Shown: positions 44,905-54,024, counted from the first letter of the stretch. The stretch is 64,000 bases of DNA from Arthrobacter sp. efr-133-R2A-120 (GCF_030209835.1 NZ_JARVRF010000011.1:213004-277003), one strand, 5' to 3'. Program-made: numbers and translations. Notes: generated by a model from the sequence alone, not told the origin.

Positions 44905-46371
44905 TCAGTGGTCGTCAGCGTCCAGGGCGGCGAGTTCGCCGATGCCCACGGGCGCCGCGAGGGGCCGTTTGGCGATGCCGGAGAGGGACTCGGCGGTTGG
45001 CGAAACGCCCGGGCCTGCGCCAAGGCAGGCCGAGGCGAAGCCGCACACGCGGCTTTGGCACCAGCCCATTCCGGCGCGGATGAAGGACTTGAGGGTCCTG
45101 GCATCGTGGGCGCCCAGGCTTTCCCGGGCTTCCATGATCTGGCCGGCGGTGACTTCTTCGCAGCGGCATACGGTGGTTTCCGGAGAAAGCCAGTCCTGCC
45201 AAGCAGCGGGTACCGGATGCGCCCCGTGCATTGCCTCTGCGAAACGGCGATGCCGCGCAGCGGTTTTCTCCGGCACAACTGCGCCGCCCGCTGCGGCCGT
45301 GCCCGCGGCGGTGCCCTCAAGGACGGCTAATGTTGCCCCGCCGACGCCGGTGACCTCACCGGCCAGATACAGGCCCGGGACGCTGGACTCCTGCCGCTCA
45401 TCGACGACTCCGACCAGCGAGCCGTCGGCGTCGATCCGGGTTTCAATGCCGAAAGACAGGGGCAGCTCCATCTGGGGCGTGAAGCCCCAGCCGAAGCCCA
45501 CCACGTCCACGTCTTCGTATATGCGTTCCGTGCCGGGCCTGGCGCTGCCCTCAACATCGACCTTGGCCGTACGCACGCCGGACACGCGATCCATACCGAG
45601 GATCCGGGATCCGAGGACTTCGGTGACGATGCTGCGTGTGCGGTACGGAATCCGGTGCCGGGCGAAGACTGCCGCGTATTGCGCGCCCTCGAGTGCCTTT
45701 TCCGGCACTCCTGCGGCAGCTCGCAGATGCGGCAGCCAGGCGGTGGGGGAGGAGGACTCGAGCACGGCGAGGACCTTGCCGCCAGCCTCGGCGATATTCG
45801 CAGCGACCGGGAGCAGGAAAGGGCCGGTCCCTGCGATCACGAAGCGCTTCCCGGGCAGAATTCCGTTGGCCTTGATGAAGGCCTGGATGCCGCCGGCGGC
45901 CATCACGCCGGGGAGATCCCAGCCGGGAACCGGAAGCTGGCGGTCGTACCCGCCGGGGCAGAGGACAAGGCGGCGCGCGACGATGGCTTGGGCACCGACG
46001 CCCGCCCCTGAAGCAGCCACCGCGACGGTGGGCGTCGTGCGCAAGGTGAAGCCGGCGTCGTCCGCTTGAGTTGGCTGGTTTTGCTGTGCCATCCAGACCT
46101 GGAGGCCGGGAAGGTAGGTGATCAGCCCTTGGTGGCGGGCGGCGTCGAACCTCGCGCGGAGGTCAAGGTAGCTCTTCCACCCGTGGTGTCCACGGCCATC
46201 GGGCTCCGGAACCACGGTTTCGGGCCGGTGCCGCCAGAACTGGCCGCCCGGCTGGGCGCCCGCGTCCACGAGCACGACGGCGGCTCCGGTTTCGGCGGCC
46301 GAAACGGCCGCGGCAAGCCCGGCTGGGCCCGCGCCTAAGACCGCGACATCTGTGCTGACGATGGGTTTCAT
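44905..46371 (-). CDS. D-hydroxyproline dehydrogenase-type FAD subunit (HcnB-like) with C-terminal Fe-S domain
   Basis: 488 residues from ATG 46371 (ATGA overlap with the gene upstream). The N-terminal FAD site DVAVLGAGPAGLAAAVSAAE and the second dinucleotide site KRFVIAGTGPFLLPVAANIA (~residue 178) define a HcnB/opine-oxidase-like flavoprotein. The C-terminal ~80 residues form a BFD-like [2Fe-2S] domain: TTVCRCEEVTAGQIMEAR, then RAGMGWCQSRVCGF. Together with the small Fe-S protein and the DAO-like subunit encoded just upstream, it forms the heteromeric dehydrogenase that oxidises cis-4-hydroxy-D-proline to the pyrroline carboxylate. Confidence 0.82.
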   Translation of the reverse strand: MKPIVSTDVAVLGAGPAGLAAAVSAAETGAAVVLVDAGAQPGGQFWRHRPETVVPEPDGRGHHGWKSYLDLRARFDAARHQGLITYLPGLQVWMAQQNQPTQADDAGFTLRTTPTVAVAASGAGVGAQAIVARRLVLCPGGYDRQLPVPGWDLPGVMAAGGIQAFIKANGILPGKRFVIAGTGPFLLPVAANIAEAGGKVLAVLESSSPTAWLPHLRAAAGVPEKALEGAQYAAVFARHRIPYRTRSIVTEVLGSRILGMDRVSGVRTAKVDVEGSARPGTERIYEDVDVVGFGWGFTPQMELPLSFGIETRIDADGSLVGVVDERQESSVPGLYLAGEVTGVGGATLAVLEGTAAGTAAAGGAVVPEKTAARHRRFAEAMHGAHPVPAAWQDWLSPETTVCRCEEVTAGQIMEARESLGAHDARTLKSFIRAGMGWCQSRVCGFASACLGAGPGVSPTAESLSGIAKRPLAAPVGIGELAALDADDH

Positions 46372-46694
46372 GCTCGGCCTCCGGGTTCTTCCGAGGGAAC
46401 CTCCGGGCATGAGCCTTCAATTTCCATGCCCTCGCGAACCTCAACGAGGCACGCGCGCTGGTTGGCGGCGCCGTCGACCGTCAACAGGCAGTCGAAACAC
46501 ACGCCGATGCCGCAGAACAGCCCCCGCGGCCTCTCCCCTTTGCGTGTGGCGCGCCAGGCCGTGATGCTTTGGGCGGTCAAAGCGGCGCCGACACTCTGGC
46601 CCGGAGCTACTTCGAGTGGGCGCCCATCAAAGCTCACGCGGACGACGGCGGCGCTTGGGGTCGCCTCTGCCGTGCCTCGTGTCGGGGTACTCAT
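46368..46694 (-). CDS. (2Fe-2S) ferredoxin-like small subunit of D-hydroxyproline dehydrogenase (HcnA-like)
   Basis: 108 residues from ATG 46694. VSFDGRPLEVAPGQSVGAAL is a beta-grasp ferredoxin start, and FCGIGVCFDCLLTVDG plus NQRACL give the four cluster Cys (C-x4-C-x2-C...C). It overlaps both neighbours by ATGA junctions, so the three subunits are made together. The reading frame continues upstream to 46928, but that part only mirrors the previous gene. Confidence 0.83.
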   Translation of the reverse strand: MSTPTRGTAEATPSAAVVRVSFDGRPLEVAPGQSVGAALTAQSITAWRATRKGERPRGLFCGIGVCFDCLLTVDGAANQRACLVEVREGMEIEGSCPEVPSEEPGGRA

Positions 46695-47935
46695 GCGCTG
46701 GCCTCCTCGCGGGGTTCCGCGGACTGGTGTTCTGCGGACTGGGGTGAAGCGGGGTGATGTGAACTGGAGTGACGCGCCGGCTCGCCGGTAGAGAGTTCGC
46801 CGAAGCGGGCCGGAGCGAAGGGTGAAAGGTCGAGGTCCGGGGCTTGGCCAACCAGTGCCTGGGCCAGGAGCTTGCCGGTGCCTGCGGACAGGCCGATTCC
46901 GGCGCCTTCGTGGCCAGCAGCATGCCAAAGCCCAGGGGCGCGCTCGTCGTGCCCGATCACGGGCAGGTGGTCTGGGCAGTACGGGCGGAAGCCGTGATAG
47001 TGCCGGATAGCTTTGACATGCTCCAAGAAGGGGAACAGCGCGGTAGCGTTGCGGGCCAGCAGGCTCAATGCGTTGGTGCTCACGGTGCGGTCGAAGCCCA
47101 CCCGCTCACGCGTTGAGCCAATCAGAATGGTGCCGCTGGGAGTGCCCTCAACCACGGGCGAGGCCTGCAGGCCGCCGTCGGAGCTGCCTACATTGTCGAT
47201 GTACTCCGCGGCGTAGACCTTGTGGTGGACCATGGGCGGGAGCGGCTCAGTGACCACGACGAAGCCGCGACGGGGGAGCACCGGCACGCTGACACCGGCT
47301 AACGCGGCGAGCTCGCCCGCCCAGGTGCCCGTACAGTTCACCACTGCGTCTGCGGAGAAGTCTCCGCGAGGAGTCTTGACGCCGGTGACGCGGTTGCTGC
47401 TACGCAGGAAGCCGGTCACGGGAGTGTCCGCCAGGAATCGTGCTCCGGCCTCGGTTGCAAGCCGGACAAGGTGGGCCGCGACGAGCATTGGCTGGACTTG
47501 GCAGTCCTCGGAATAGCTTGCGCCGCCCAGGGCCTCGTGGGAAATATGCGGTTCGGCTTCCCGCAACGCATCTTGGTCCAACTCCTCAACCGCTACGCCG
47601 TAACCGGTCTGCACGGCCATGACGCGGTTCAAAGAAGCGAGGCTGCTCTCGCGCGAGGCCACGATGATTCCGCCCTTGGATTCAAACTCCCAGAGCCTCT
47701 TGTGATCGCCAAGGTCTCCGTGCCAGACTCCCAGGGAGTAGCGCGTGAGCTCGAGTTCGGGACCGAGTTCCTTGTCCGAGACGAGGATGTTCCCCTCGCA
47801 CGCGGATGATGTGCCGCTGGCAGGCAGGCCCTTGTCGATGACCGTGACCGAGAGGCCCTGCCGCGCGGCGAAGTAGGCGGTGGCCGCCCCGATGACCCCG
47901 GCACCGATGACGAGGACGTCGCTGCCTTGGTTCAT
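46691..47935 (-). CDS. FAD-dependent D-amino-acid/D-hydroxyproline dehydrogenase subunit (HcnC/DAO-like)
   Basis: 414 residues. SDVLVIGAGVIGAATAYFAA (~residue 4) is the FAD-binding motif of the glycine-oxidase/DAO superfamily. GFVVVTEPLPP, GSTRERVGFDRTV, PFLEHVKAIRHYHGFRPYCP and HAAGHEGAGIGLSAGTGKLL are the conserved blocks of the substrate and C-terminal FAD site. The last ~30 residues (ARHSSSHHPASPQSAEHQSA) are low-complexity and probably not conserved. As the catalytic subunit it oxidises D-hydroxyproline, with electrons leaving through the Fe-S partners. Confidence 0.84.
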   Translation of the reverse strand: MNQGSDVLVIGAGVIGAATAYFAARQGLSVTVIDKGLPASGTSSACEGNILVSDKELGPELELTRYSLGVWHGDLGDHKRLWEFESKGGIIVASRESSLASLNRVMAVQTGYGVAVEELDQDALREAEPHISHEALGGASYSEDCQVQPMLVAAHLVRLATEAGARFLADTPVTGFLRSSNRVTGVKTPRGDFSADAVVNCTGTWAGELAALAGVSVPVLPRRGFVVVTEPLPPMVHHKVYAAEYIDNVGSSDGGLQASPVVEGTPSGTILIGSTRERVGFDRTVSTNALSLLARNATALFPFLEHVKAIRHYHGFRPYCPDHLPVIGHDERAPGLWHAAGHEGAGIGLSAGTGKLLAQALVGQAPDLDLSPFAPARFGELSTGEPARHSSSHHPASPQSAEHQSAEPREEASA

Positions 47936-48660
47936 GTCTGTTGCTCCTCGGGTGGTGCCTCGTTCTCGCCGGTGGCCCAGAGGCCCCGGGCGTGGCCGAT
48001 GTGGCGGCGCATGAATTCCTGTGCGGCGGCCCCTTCGCCGGCTTCGATGAGGTCAAGCAGTTCATGGTGTTCCTGGGCCGAGTCGGCCAGGCGGTTGCTC
48101 TCGCTCAAAGTCTTGAGTCCGTACATGCGGGTTCGCGTGCGCAAGCTGGTGGCGAGTTCAACGAGCTGGTTGTTGCCGGAATAACGCAGCAACTCGGCGT
48201 GGAAATCTCGGTCGGCGGCGAGGTAACCGGCCAGGTCTCCCTCGCGCGCCGACTCGACGATGTTCTCAGCCAGTGAGCGCAGTACGGCTATGCCAGACGG
48301 CGGGACCGTTCCGGCGACGTCCGCCATGACCGGCGGCTCAATCATCAATCGGATCTGGGTGATTTCGTCGAGTTCACGATCGCTCATGCTGGTGACGCGG
48401 AAGCCCTTGTTCTTTACTGTTTCGACCAGGCCTTCGCGCGTGAGGTCCATCATCGCCTCGCGCACTGGAGTGGCCGAGACGCCGAAGGCCGCGCCGAGAG
48501 CCGGCGCCGAATACATGGTGCCTTCCTCGAGGGTGCCGGCGATGATTGCCGCGCGAAGCGATTCGGTGACGGACTCGCGGAGGCTTCGCTGGCGGCCCAG
48601 GGGCGCGATGGGAAGCTTGTTGTTGGCTGGCACGGTGGGCACTCCTTGTGCAGGTGTCAT
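47932..48660 (-). CDS. GntR-family (FCD) regulator of the hydroxyproline cluster
   Basis: 242 residues. Winged helix: RESVTESLRAAIIAGTLEEG, APALGAAFGVSATPVREAMM, REGLVETVKNKGFRV. FCD domain with ligand-site residues in IRLMIEPPVMADVA, LAADRDFHAELLRYSGNNQL and QEHHELLDLIEAGE. It is embedded in the operon with ATGA overlaps on both sides and so is co-expressed with the enzymes. It is the obvious candidate to bind the shared TGTGCAATG..ACATG motifs at 51707 and 54871 and to release them on hydroxyproline or an intermediate. Ligand inferred from context only. Confidence 0.86.
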   Translation of the reverse strand: MTPAQGVPTVPANNKLPIAPLGRQRSLRESVTESLRAAIIAGTLEEGTMYSAPALGAAFGVSATPVREAMMDLTREGLVETVKNKGFRVTSMSDRELDEITQIRLMIEPPVMADVAGTVPPSGIAVLRSLAENIVESAREGDLAGYLAADRDFHAELLRYSGNNQLVELATSLRTRTRMYGLKTLSESNRLADSAQEHHELLDLIEAGEGAAAQEFMRRHIGHARGLWATGENEAPPEEQQT

Positions 48661-49601
48661 GGTCTAGTGCCTCCTTCATACACCAAGGCCGCCGTCACGA
48701 GATCCTCCCATGCCATGCCCACGCCCGCATACAGGCAGGGCCGGCCTGGAGTCCGCTCGAACTCGCCTTTGACCAGCTCCCGCAGGTTGGCCGGACGGAT
48801 CGTCTTCCATTCCTCGACGCTTCGGGCCGGAATAAGGTCTCCGGCTTCTCGCCACGCCGAGGCCCGCCCCTCCACCACGACGTCGCTGCGCAGCACGAGG
48901 GATGTATCCACCTCACGTGCGTCCAGCCCGTGCTGGCCCACCGCGGCGACGACGGTACCTGGAGCCACCAGACCGCCGTCGAACACCGGAGTAAGCGACG
49001 ATGTCGTGCAAAGCACCACATCGGCACCGGATACCCCTGCCGCGCTCGCCGGACGGACCTCGATTCCCTCGGACGCAAGCTTCTCGACGAGAACCTTCAC
49101 GCGCTCGGGGCGCTGGCCGACGACGGCGAAGCTCGCCTCCGGGAACACGGCGCTCGCCGCCCGGAGGTGATTGAGTGCCTGGATCCCCGCGCCGAAAACG
49201 AGCACGCGCGGCTTCTCCGGGGCGCCCCCGGGGGCCGTGGCGAGAATATGCTTCGCGGCGAGGAGGGTGGTGGCAGGGGTGCGGATGGCTGTTAGCTCGT
49301 TGCCATCCATCACGGCGATGGGAGCCAGGGTGTCCGAGTCAATCAGCATGTAGATGCCTTGGATCTTCTCAAGCCCCCGCGCCGGGTTTCCAGGGGCAAC
49401 AGTGAGGGCCTTGACCCCGCTGTAGTGTTGGCCCATTGCGGGCATGAGCAGGAACTCCCCGCCCGGAGCGGGACTGAAGATCCTGGGGCTGTCCTCCTCC
49501 GGGTCCACGCCATTCAGGAGCGCCCGCTCGAGGGCGGCGATCGCCGTCGTCCACGGTGCCGCCTCCCGCACCGCCGCAGCGTCAAAGTAAGGGAGGGTCA
49601 C
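48657..49601 (-). CDS. Ornithine cyclodeaminase-family protein of the hydroxyproline cluster
   Basis: 314 residues from GTG 49601, chosen because it overlaps the epimerase stop and gives family length; the frame is open further upstream without homology. Family blocks: MPAMGQHYSGVKALTVAPGN (~residue 48), ELTAIRTPATTLLAAKHILA, VLVFGAGIQALNHLRAASAV (~residue 130, NAD site), GADVVLCTTSSLTPVFDG. Relatives reduce cyclic imines such as pyrroline-2-carboxylate to proline. Here it may recycle a side product of the D-proline/D-hydroxyproline dehydrogenase. It overlaps the GntR gene by ATGA. Confidence 0.8.
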   Translation of the reverse strand: MTLPYFDAAAVREAAPWTTAIAALERALLNGVDPEEDSPRIFSPAPGGEFLLMPAMGQHYSGVKALTVAPGNPARGLEKIQGIYMLIDSDTLAPIAVMDGNELTAIRTPATTLLAAKHILATAPGGAPEKPRVLVFGAGIQALNHLRAASAVFPEASFAVVGQRPERVKVLVEKLASEGIEVRPASAAGVSGADVVLCTTSSLTPVFDGGLVAPGTVVAAVGQHGLDAREVDTSLVLRSDVVVEGRASAWREAGDLIPARSVEEWKTIRPANLRELVKGEFERTPGRPCLYAGVGMAWEDLVTAALVYEGGTRP

Positions 49602-50599
49602 AGCAGGAACCCTTCCGGGAAGGGATCGGTGGGATCGAGGAAGTACTGGGCCGTTCCGGTCAGCCAAGCCCGTCCAGTCACGGTGGGGACCACCGCGGAG
49701 CGCCCTGCTACCTGGGTCTCTTCCACCAGCCGACCGATGAAGCGCGAACCAATATAGGACTCGTTGATGAAGTCTGTGTCCAAGGCGAGTTCGCCGCGCG
49801 CGTGCAGCTGCGCCATCCGCGCGCTGGTGCCGGTGCCGCAAGGGGAGCGGTCGAACCAGCCGGGGTAGATGGCCATGGCATGACGGGAATGCTCAGCCGT
49901 GGAACCGGGGGCCTTGAGGTAGACGTGGTGGCAACCGCGGATGTCCTCGCGCTCAGGGTGGACAGGCTCGTCGTGGGCATTGATGGCGTCCATGATGGCG
50001 AGACCGGCCTTGAGGAGATTGTCTTTTCGGGCGCGCTCGAAAGGCAATCCGAGGCTGTCCAGGTCCACGATCGCGTAGAAGTTGCCGCCAAAAGCCAGAT
50101 CGTAAGCAATGGTGCCGTAGCCAGGGACGTCAACCGCCGCATCGAGGCGGTCCACGAAGGAAGGCACGTTGCGGATGGTCACGGACTCGGCATGCCCGTC
50201 CTTCACCGCCACCTCGGCGACCACCAGGCCGGCCGGGGTGTCGAGCCGGACGGTGGTGACCGGCTCGACTACCTCGACCATTCCAGTTTCCACCAGCACT
50301 GTTGCGACGCCGATGGTGCCGTGGCCGCACATTGGCAGGAGCCCGGAGACCTCGATGAAAAGGACGCCGAAGTCCGCATCCGCTCGCGTCGGAGGCTGAA
50401 GGATTGCCCCGCTCATGGACGCGTGGCCTCGCGGCTCGGTCATGAGGAGGGTGCGGATCCAATCGCTGTTCTCCATGAACCACAGCCGGCGCTCGGCCAT
50501 CGTGGCGCCGGGAATCGTACCGATGCCACCCGTAATGACGCGCGTGGGCATGCCCTCGGTGTGTGAGTCCACGGCGTGGAATATGCGGTTGGTTCTCAT
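49598..50599 (-). CDS. 4-hydroxyproline 2-epimerase (proline racemase family)
   Basis: 333 residues, normal for the family. The two catalytic Cys lie in LLPMCGHGTIGVATVLVE (~residue 91) and RSPCGTGTSARMAQLHARG (~residue 255). Both are Cys, as in racemases/epimerases; the dehydratase branch carries Thr at the second position. HAVDSHTEGMPTRVITGG and RGHASMSGAILQPP are further signatures. It interconverts trans-4-hydroxy-L-proline and cis-4-hydroxy-D-proline, the first step of the pathway encoded here. A hairpin repeat separates it from the deaminase gene upstream. Confidence 0.9.
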   Translation of the reverse strand: MRTNRIFHAVDSHTEGMPTRVITGGIGTIPGATMAERRLWFMENSDWIRTLLMTEPRGHASMSGAILQPPTRADADFGVLFIEVSGLLPMCGHGTIGVATVLVETGMVEVVEPVTTVRLDTPAGLVVAEVAVKDGHAESVTIRNVPSFVDRLDAAVDVPGYGTIAYDLAFGGNFYAIVDLDSLGLPFERARKDNLLKAGLAIMDAINAHDEPVHPEREDIRGCHHVYLKAPGSTAEHSRHAMAIYPGWFDRSPCGTGTSARMAQLHARGELALDTDFINESYIGSRFIGRLVEETQVAGRSAVVPTVTGRAWLTGTAQYFLDPTDPFPEGFLL

Positions 50600-50667
50600 C
50601 GAGTGCTCCTTCTGGTTGGTCTAGGTTCCCGTGGCTGCTTCGCCGGGCAACGGCCCCTGTGCGTCTC

Positions 50668-50723
50668 CTGCCAAACGCTCGCTCACGTTTGGCAGGTTTT
50701 GCGGGGACGCTCGCTCACGTTTG
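50668..50723. repeat. REP-like hairpin plus direct repeat
   Basis: CTGCCAAACG (50668-50677) and CGTTTGGCAG (50686-50695) form a perfect 10-bp stem around CTCGCTCA. The 17-base segment ACGCTCGCTCACGTTTG occurs at 50675-50691 and again at 50707-50723. It lies between the deaminase and epimerase genes, where it could weaken read-through or stabilise mRNA ends. Confidence 0.65.
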
Positions 50724-50727
50724 TTGC

Positions 50728-51633
50728 TTATTTGTAGCCCTTGGCGAGGGCTGCTTCGGTGTCGCGGATGACGGCGTCGCGCACTGCGGGGGCGAGCGGT
50801 CCCCGGGGTGGGCGGCAGACGCCTCCGCGGAGTCCAACGATATCCATGGACAGTTTGATGGACTGGACGAACTCTGTCTTGCTGTCCCAACGCAGCAGGG
50901 AATGCAGGTCGCGATAGATCTCGCGGGCGCGACCCAGGTCGGACAGGTCGCCTGAGGTTGAGAGCCGGTACAGCTCCAATGTGGATTCCGGAATCGCGTT
51001 GGGGTAGCCCGCCACCCAGCCGACCGCACCGGCCAGGCCCATCTCGACGACGGTGTCGTCGGTGCCGATGAGAAGGTCCACTTCTGGGGCGAGTTCCTTG
51101 ATTTCGTAGGCGCGGCGCACGTCACCGGTGAATTCCTTGACGCCGACAATGAGGCCTTCGCCGTGGAGACGGGCAATGAGCTGCGGAGTCAGGTCCACTT
51201 TGGTGTCTATGGGGTTGTTGTAGGCCACAATCGGCAGCCCGACGGCGGCGGCGCGGCGGTAGTGGTCCACCACCTCGTCGTCGTTGGCGCGGTAGGCATT
51301 CGGAGGCAGCAACATGAGCGCCTTGGCGCCGGCTTCGGCGGCCTGCTCGGCCCACCTCTGCGTCTGCAGCCCGCCGTATGCGCCGATGCCGGACATCACG
51401 GTGAAGCCCTCGGGTGCGGCCTCGACCGCAGTCGTGATGACGCGGGCACGCTCTTCGTCGCTCAGCGTTTGGTACTCGCCCAATGATCCGTTGGGGGCTA
51501 CGCCGTCGCAGCCTGCGTTGGCCAGGAAGCGGACATGCTCAGCGTAGGCGTCGTAGTCGATGCCGAGATCGTCCTTGAACGGCAGTGCCGTTGCGACGAG
51601 TACGCCGTGCCAGGGCTTGCGGGTTTCAGTCAT
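50728..51633 (-). CDS. Dihydrodipicolinate synthase-family 1-pyrroline-4-hydroxy-2-carboxylate deaminase
   Basis: 301 residues of the DapA/NAL aldolase family. The N-terminal GVLVATALPFKDDLGIDYDA, NGSLGEYQTLSDEERARVIT (~residue 48), the Tyr in GLPIVAYNNPIDTKVDLTPQ (~residue 137) and the Schiff-base Lys in IVGVKEFTGDVRRAYEIKEL (~residue 165) are present. In a cluster with epimerase, D-hydroxyproline dehydrogenase and semialdehyde dehydrogenase, this family member deaminates the pyrroline to 2-oxoglutarate semialdehyde. Its promoter region carries one of the two shared operator-like motifs (51707-51722). Confidence 0.86.
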   Translation of the reverse strand: MTETRKPWHGVLVATALPFKDDLGIDYDAYAEHVRFLANAGCDGVAPNGSLGEYQTLSDEERARVITTAVEAAPEGFTVMSGIGAYGGLQTQRWAEQAAEAGAKALMLLPPNAYRANDDEVVDHYRRAAAVGLPIVAYNNPIDTKVDLTPQLIARLHGEGLIVGVKEFTGDVRRAYEIKELAPEVDLLIGTDDTVVEMGLAGAVGWVAGYPNAIPESTLELYRLSTSGDLSDLGRAREIYRDLHSLLRWDSKTEFVQSIKLSMDIVGLRGGVCRPPRGPLAPAVRDAVIRDTEAALAKGYK

Positions 51634-51706
51634 GGTTGGTCCTTTCGGTGGGGCACACGCGGCGCCGTCATTGTGCTGCCGTGAGATACCTCACAGCCTA
51701 ATCTAC

Positions 51707-51722
51707 CATGTGACATTGCACA
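51707..51722 (-). promoter_or_regulatory. Hydroxyproline-cluster operator, site 1
   Basis: Read on the minus strand, TGTGCAATGTCACATG lies 74-89 bp upstream of the deaminase start. It matches the motif at 54871 in 14 of 16 positions. Both precede promoters of the same pathway, so it is probably the binding site of the GntR regulator at 47932. Confidence 0.6.
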
Positions 51723-51791
51723 GGTGGTCCAAATGGGTGCCGGGCCTAAACCCGGCACCCGGGTTTGCTGAGTTGCGTCAGCTGGAAGGAG

Positions 51792-52664
51792 CTAGCTCGC
51801 GGGAACGACGTATTGCTTCTCGGCGACCTTTCCGAGGCCTTCGGACAGGCCGGCGTCGGTCAGTAGCTTGGTGATGGTGCCGTCCGCGCGCTGTGCGGTG
51901 ATGCCGGCGTTGAGTGCGTCCTGCAGGCTCTTGTTGCCCTTGGTCATGGGGAATGCAGCCTCGGGTGCGTGGGCGATTGCCCCGACGCGTGTGTCCGGCT
52001 TCTCGTTCGCGAGGGCGACCTTGACGCCGGCGGCGCCCTTGAACTGAAGCACCTGCACGCCGTAAGCGTCAACGTCGGCGTCCAGGCGGCCGGCGTCGAA
52101 ATCCGCCTTGAGTTCGACGCTGCTGGGGTAGGTGACAAGCTTGTCGCCCAGGATCTTCTTGAGGTCCTCGACCCAGAGGTATCCGTCGATCGTGCCGACC
52201 TTGTTCATCTTCTCTAGGTCCGAGACGGTCGTGGCTCCCGACTTGGAAACGATGCCCATGCCGTCGAGGTAGGTGGATGCGGAGAAGTCGACGGCCTTGA
52301 GGCGTTTCTCGGTTGCGTCGATGGTGCCCACTGCGAGGTCGATATTGCCGCCGGAAATGGATTGCACGGCATCTGCGTAAGTGGCCTGCTGGTAGGCGGG
52401 TTCAAGGCACTCGTCCTTGGCTATCTTGCTGACAATCGCGATGTCGATGCCATTGGGCTTGCCGCTGTTGTAGCTGCTGAACGGCGGGATGTCGATGACA
52501 CCGACCGTCAGCTTCCCCGGTGCGACGGTCTGGATGCCCTGGTGCTTTGGCGTGCACGAAGCCGTGCTTGCGCCCGAGGAACCGCCGCAGGCGGTTAGGC
52601 CGAGGCTGAGGGCGATCGCGCTGGCAGTCAGGATGCCGGCGCCTTTGAGGCGGTGGGTATTCAT
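51792..52664 (-). CDS. Amino-acid ABC transporter substrate-binding lipoprotein
   Basis: 290 residues from ATG 52664. A lipoprotein signal peptide, GAGILTASAIALSLGLTACG, ends at the lipobox Cys (~residue 26). The mature part is a family 3 (polar amino acid) binding protein: PGKLTVGVIDIPPFSSYNSG, GIDIAIVSKIAKDECLEPAY, QSISGGNIDLAVGTIDATEK, RLKAVDFSASTYLDGMGIV. With the two permeases and the ATPase that precede it in transcription order it forms a complete importer, probably for hydroxyproline or proline. Confidence 0.88.
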   Translation of the reverse strand: MNTHRLKGAGILTASAIALSLGLTACGGSSGASTASCTPKHQGIQTVAPGKLTVGVIDIPPFSSYNSGKPNGIDIAIVSKIAKDECLEPAYQQATYADAVQSISGGNIDLAVGTIDATEKRLKAVDFSASTYLDGMGIVSKSGATTVSDLEKMNKVGTIDGYLWVEDLKKILGDKLVTYPSSVELKADFDAGRLDADVDAYGVQVLQFKGAAGVKVALANEKPDTRVGAIAHAPEAAFPMTKGNKSLQDALNAGITAQRADGTITKLLTDAGLSEGLGKVAEKQYVVPAS

Positions 52665-52728
52665 GAGTCCTCCTGTTGGTGTTGGGGGTGCTGCAGGATG
52701 TCGGTGGAGCGTTAGTTGCGGGGGATTA

Positions 52729-53382
52729 TCACGCGTGGCGGGCCATGCGCTTCTCAAAGAAGACGGTGATCCACGTGGCCGGCATGGAGATGGCGGCGTA
52801 GCAGAGGCCCGCGAGGGTAAAGATCTGGAGGTAGTTGAAGTCTTGGCTGCCGATGTTGTACGCGGACTTCATGAGTTCCGGGACCGCGATCGCGTACGCC
52901 AGAGACGTACCTTGGAACATCTGGATCGCGACGCCCATCAGCCCGGGGATTGCCGAGCGCATCCCTTGCGGCATGATGACCCGGAAGAAAGTGTCACGCT
53001 GCGACAATCCAAGGGCGTTGGAAGCCTCAAGCTGTCCACGGGCCACCGACTGGAGGCCTGCCCGCATGATCTCGCTTGAGTACGCCGCCGAGTTCCATGT
53101 CAGGGCGAGGCAAGCTGCAGTGATGCTTTCGAACGCGATCCCGAATTTCGGCAAGCCGTAGTAGAAGAGGTAGAGGATCACCAGGGCCGGCGCGCCTCGG
53201 CCGATTTCGACGACGGCGAGTCCCAAGGTTCGGACGGCGAGGTTCTTGGCGGTCACCATAAGGCTGAGTGCCAGTCCCAATGGATAGCCGAAGAAGATCG
53301 AGATGCCGGCGATCAGGAGACTGGCGCCGAGGCCCGACATCATTTGCGGGAGGTAGCCCGCCCATTCCGTTAGCCAGGTCAT
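52729..53382 (-). CDS. Amino-acid ABC transporter permease
   Basis: 217 residues of the HisM/GlnP type with about five membrane helices. The ATPase-contact EAA loop reads ASNALGLSQRDTFFRVIMPQ (~residue 115), and SAAYSSEIMRAGLQSVARGQ just before it is the family signature. It overlaps the other permease gene by four bases, and the two form the heterodimeric channel. Confidence 0.88.
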   Translation of the reverse strand: MTWLTEWAGYLPQMMSGLGASLLIAGISIFFGYPLGLALSLMVTAKNLAVRTLGLAVVEIGRGAPALVILYLFYYGLPKFGIAFESITAACLALTWNSAAYSSEIMRAGLQSVARGQLEASNALGLSQRDTFFRVIMPQGMRSAIPGLMGVAIQMFQGTSLAYAIAVPELMKSAYNIGSQDFNYLQIFTLAGLCYAAISMPATWITVFFEKRMARHA

Positions 53383-53987
53383 GCGTAGACGGCCTTCCTC
53401 ATGCGGGAATCGAGTCGGCGGGACAAGTAGGCGACCGGCAGGCTCAGCACGATATAGAGAATGCCCACGATGATGTAGGGCAGGATCCCTTCCACGCTGG
53501 GGTGCTGCCGGGCGAAGGCCTGGGACTGAAAGACCATTTCAGTGACGATGATCGTCGAGGCGATCGAGGAGTCCTTCAGCAGGCCCGTCAGGTAAGTCGC
53601 GATCGAGGGGGATACGATTCGGAAGGCCTGGGGGACCATCACGCGGTAGAAGGTGGTCCCGCGGGTCAAGCCGAGGGCATTCGCTGCCTCGCCCTGGCCG
53701 CGTGGCACGCCCTGTAACCCGCCTCGGTAGATCTCGGCAAGGTAGGCAATGGAGACGACGCCGAGGCCAACCACCGCTGCGGCCACCGGGTTGAACTTGA
53801 AAGTGCCGATCTGGATGCCGAACTTGAGCAGGAACAGCCACACGATGATCGGCACGCCGCGGACGAGGTCCACGAAGAGCCGCGTCGCCAGGCGAACCAG
53901 AATGTTCGACGACGACAAGCCCACCGCGAGTGGAACGGCGCCGACGATGCCAATCGCGAACGCAGACAGCGTCAGCATGATCGTCAT
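53379..53987 (-). CDS. Amino-acid ABC transporter permease
   Basis: 202 residues with membrane helices (LTLSAFAIGIVGAVPLAVGL, VPIIVWLFLLKFGIQIG, AAAVVGLGVVSIAYLAEIYR, IVGILYIVLSLPVAYLS) and the EAA loop EAANALGLTRGTTFYRVMVP. The ATG at 53987 leaves a short N-terminus; the frame is open a little further upstream (DIDALSAVLQGLP), where relatives have their first residues, but has no ATG/GTG/TTG there. Coupled to the ATPase gene upstream (37-bp gap). Confidence 0.85.
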   Translation of the reverse strand: MTIMLTLSAFAIGIVGAVPLAVGLSSSNILVRLATRLFVDLVRGVPIIVWLFLLKFGIQIGTFKFNPVAAAVVGLGVVSIAYLAEIYRGGLQGVPRGQGEAANALGLTRGTTFYRVMVPQAFRIVSPSIATYLTGLLKDSSIASTIIVTEMVFQSQAFARQHPSVEGILPYIIVGILYIVLSLPVAYLSRRLDSRMRKAVYA

Positions 53988-54024
53988 GGGAAGCCCCTGA
54001 AGGACCGCGGAAAGTGCGTCTATG

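Noticed and set aside
50668..50723. Start of a CRISPR array at the repeated CGCTCGCTCACGTTTG
   Set aside because: Only two copies, 16 bp apart, and one is part of a hairpin; no spacer series or cas gene. No CRISPR array was seen anywhere in the window.
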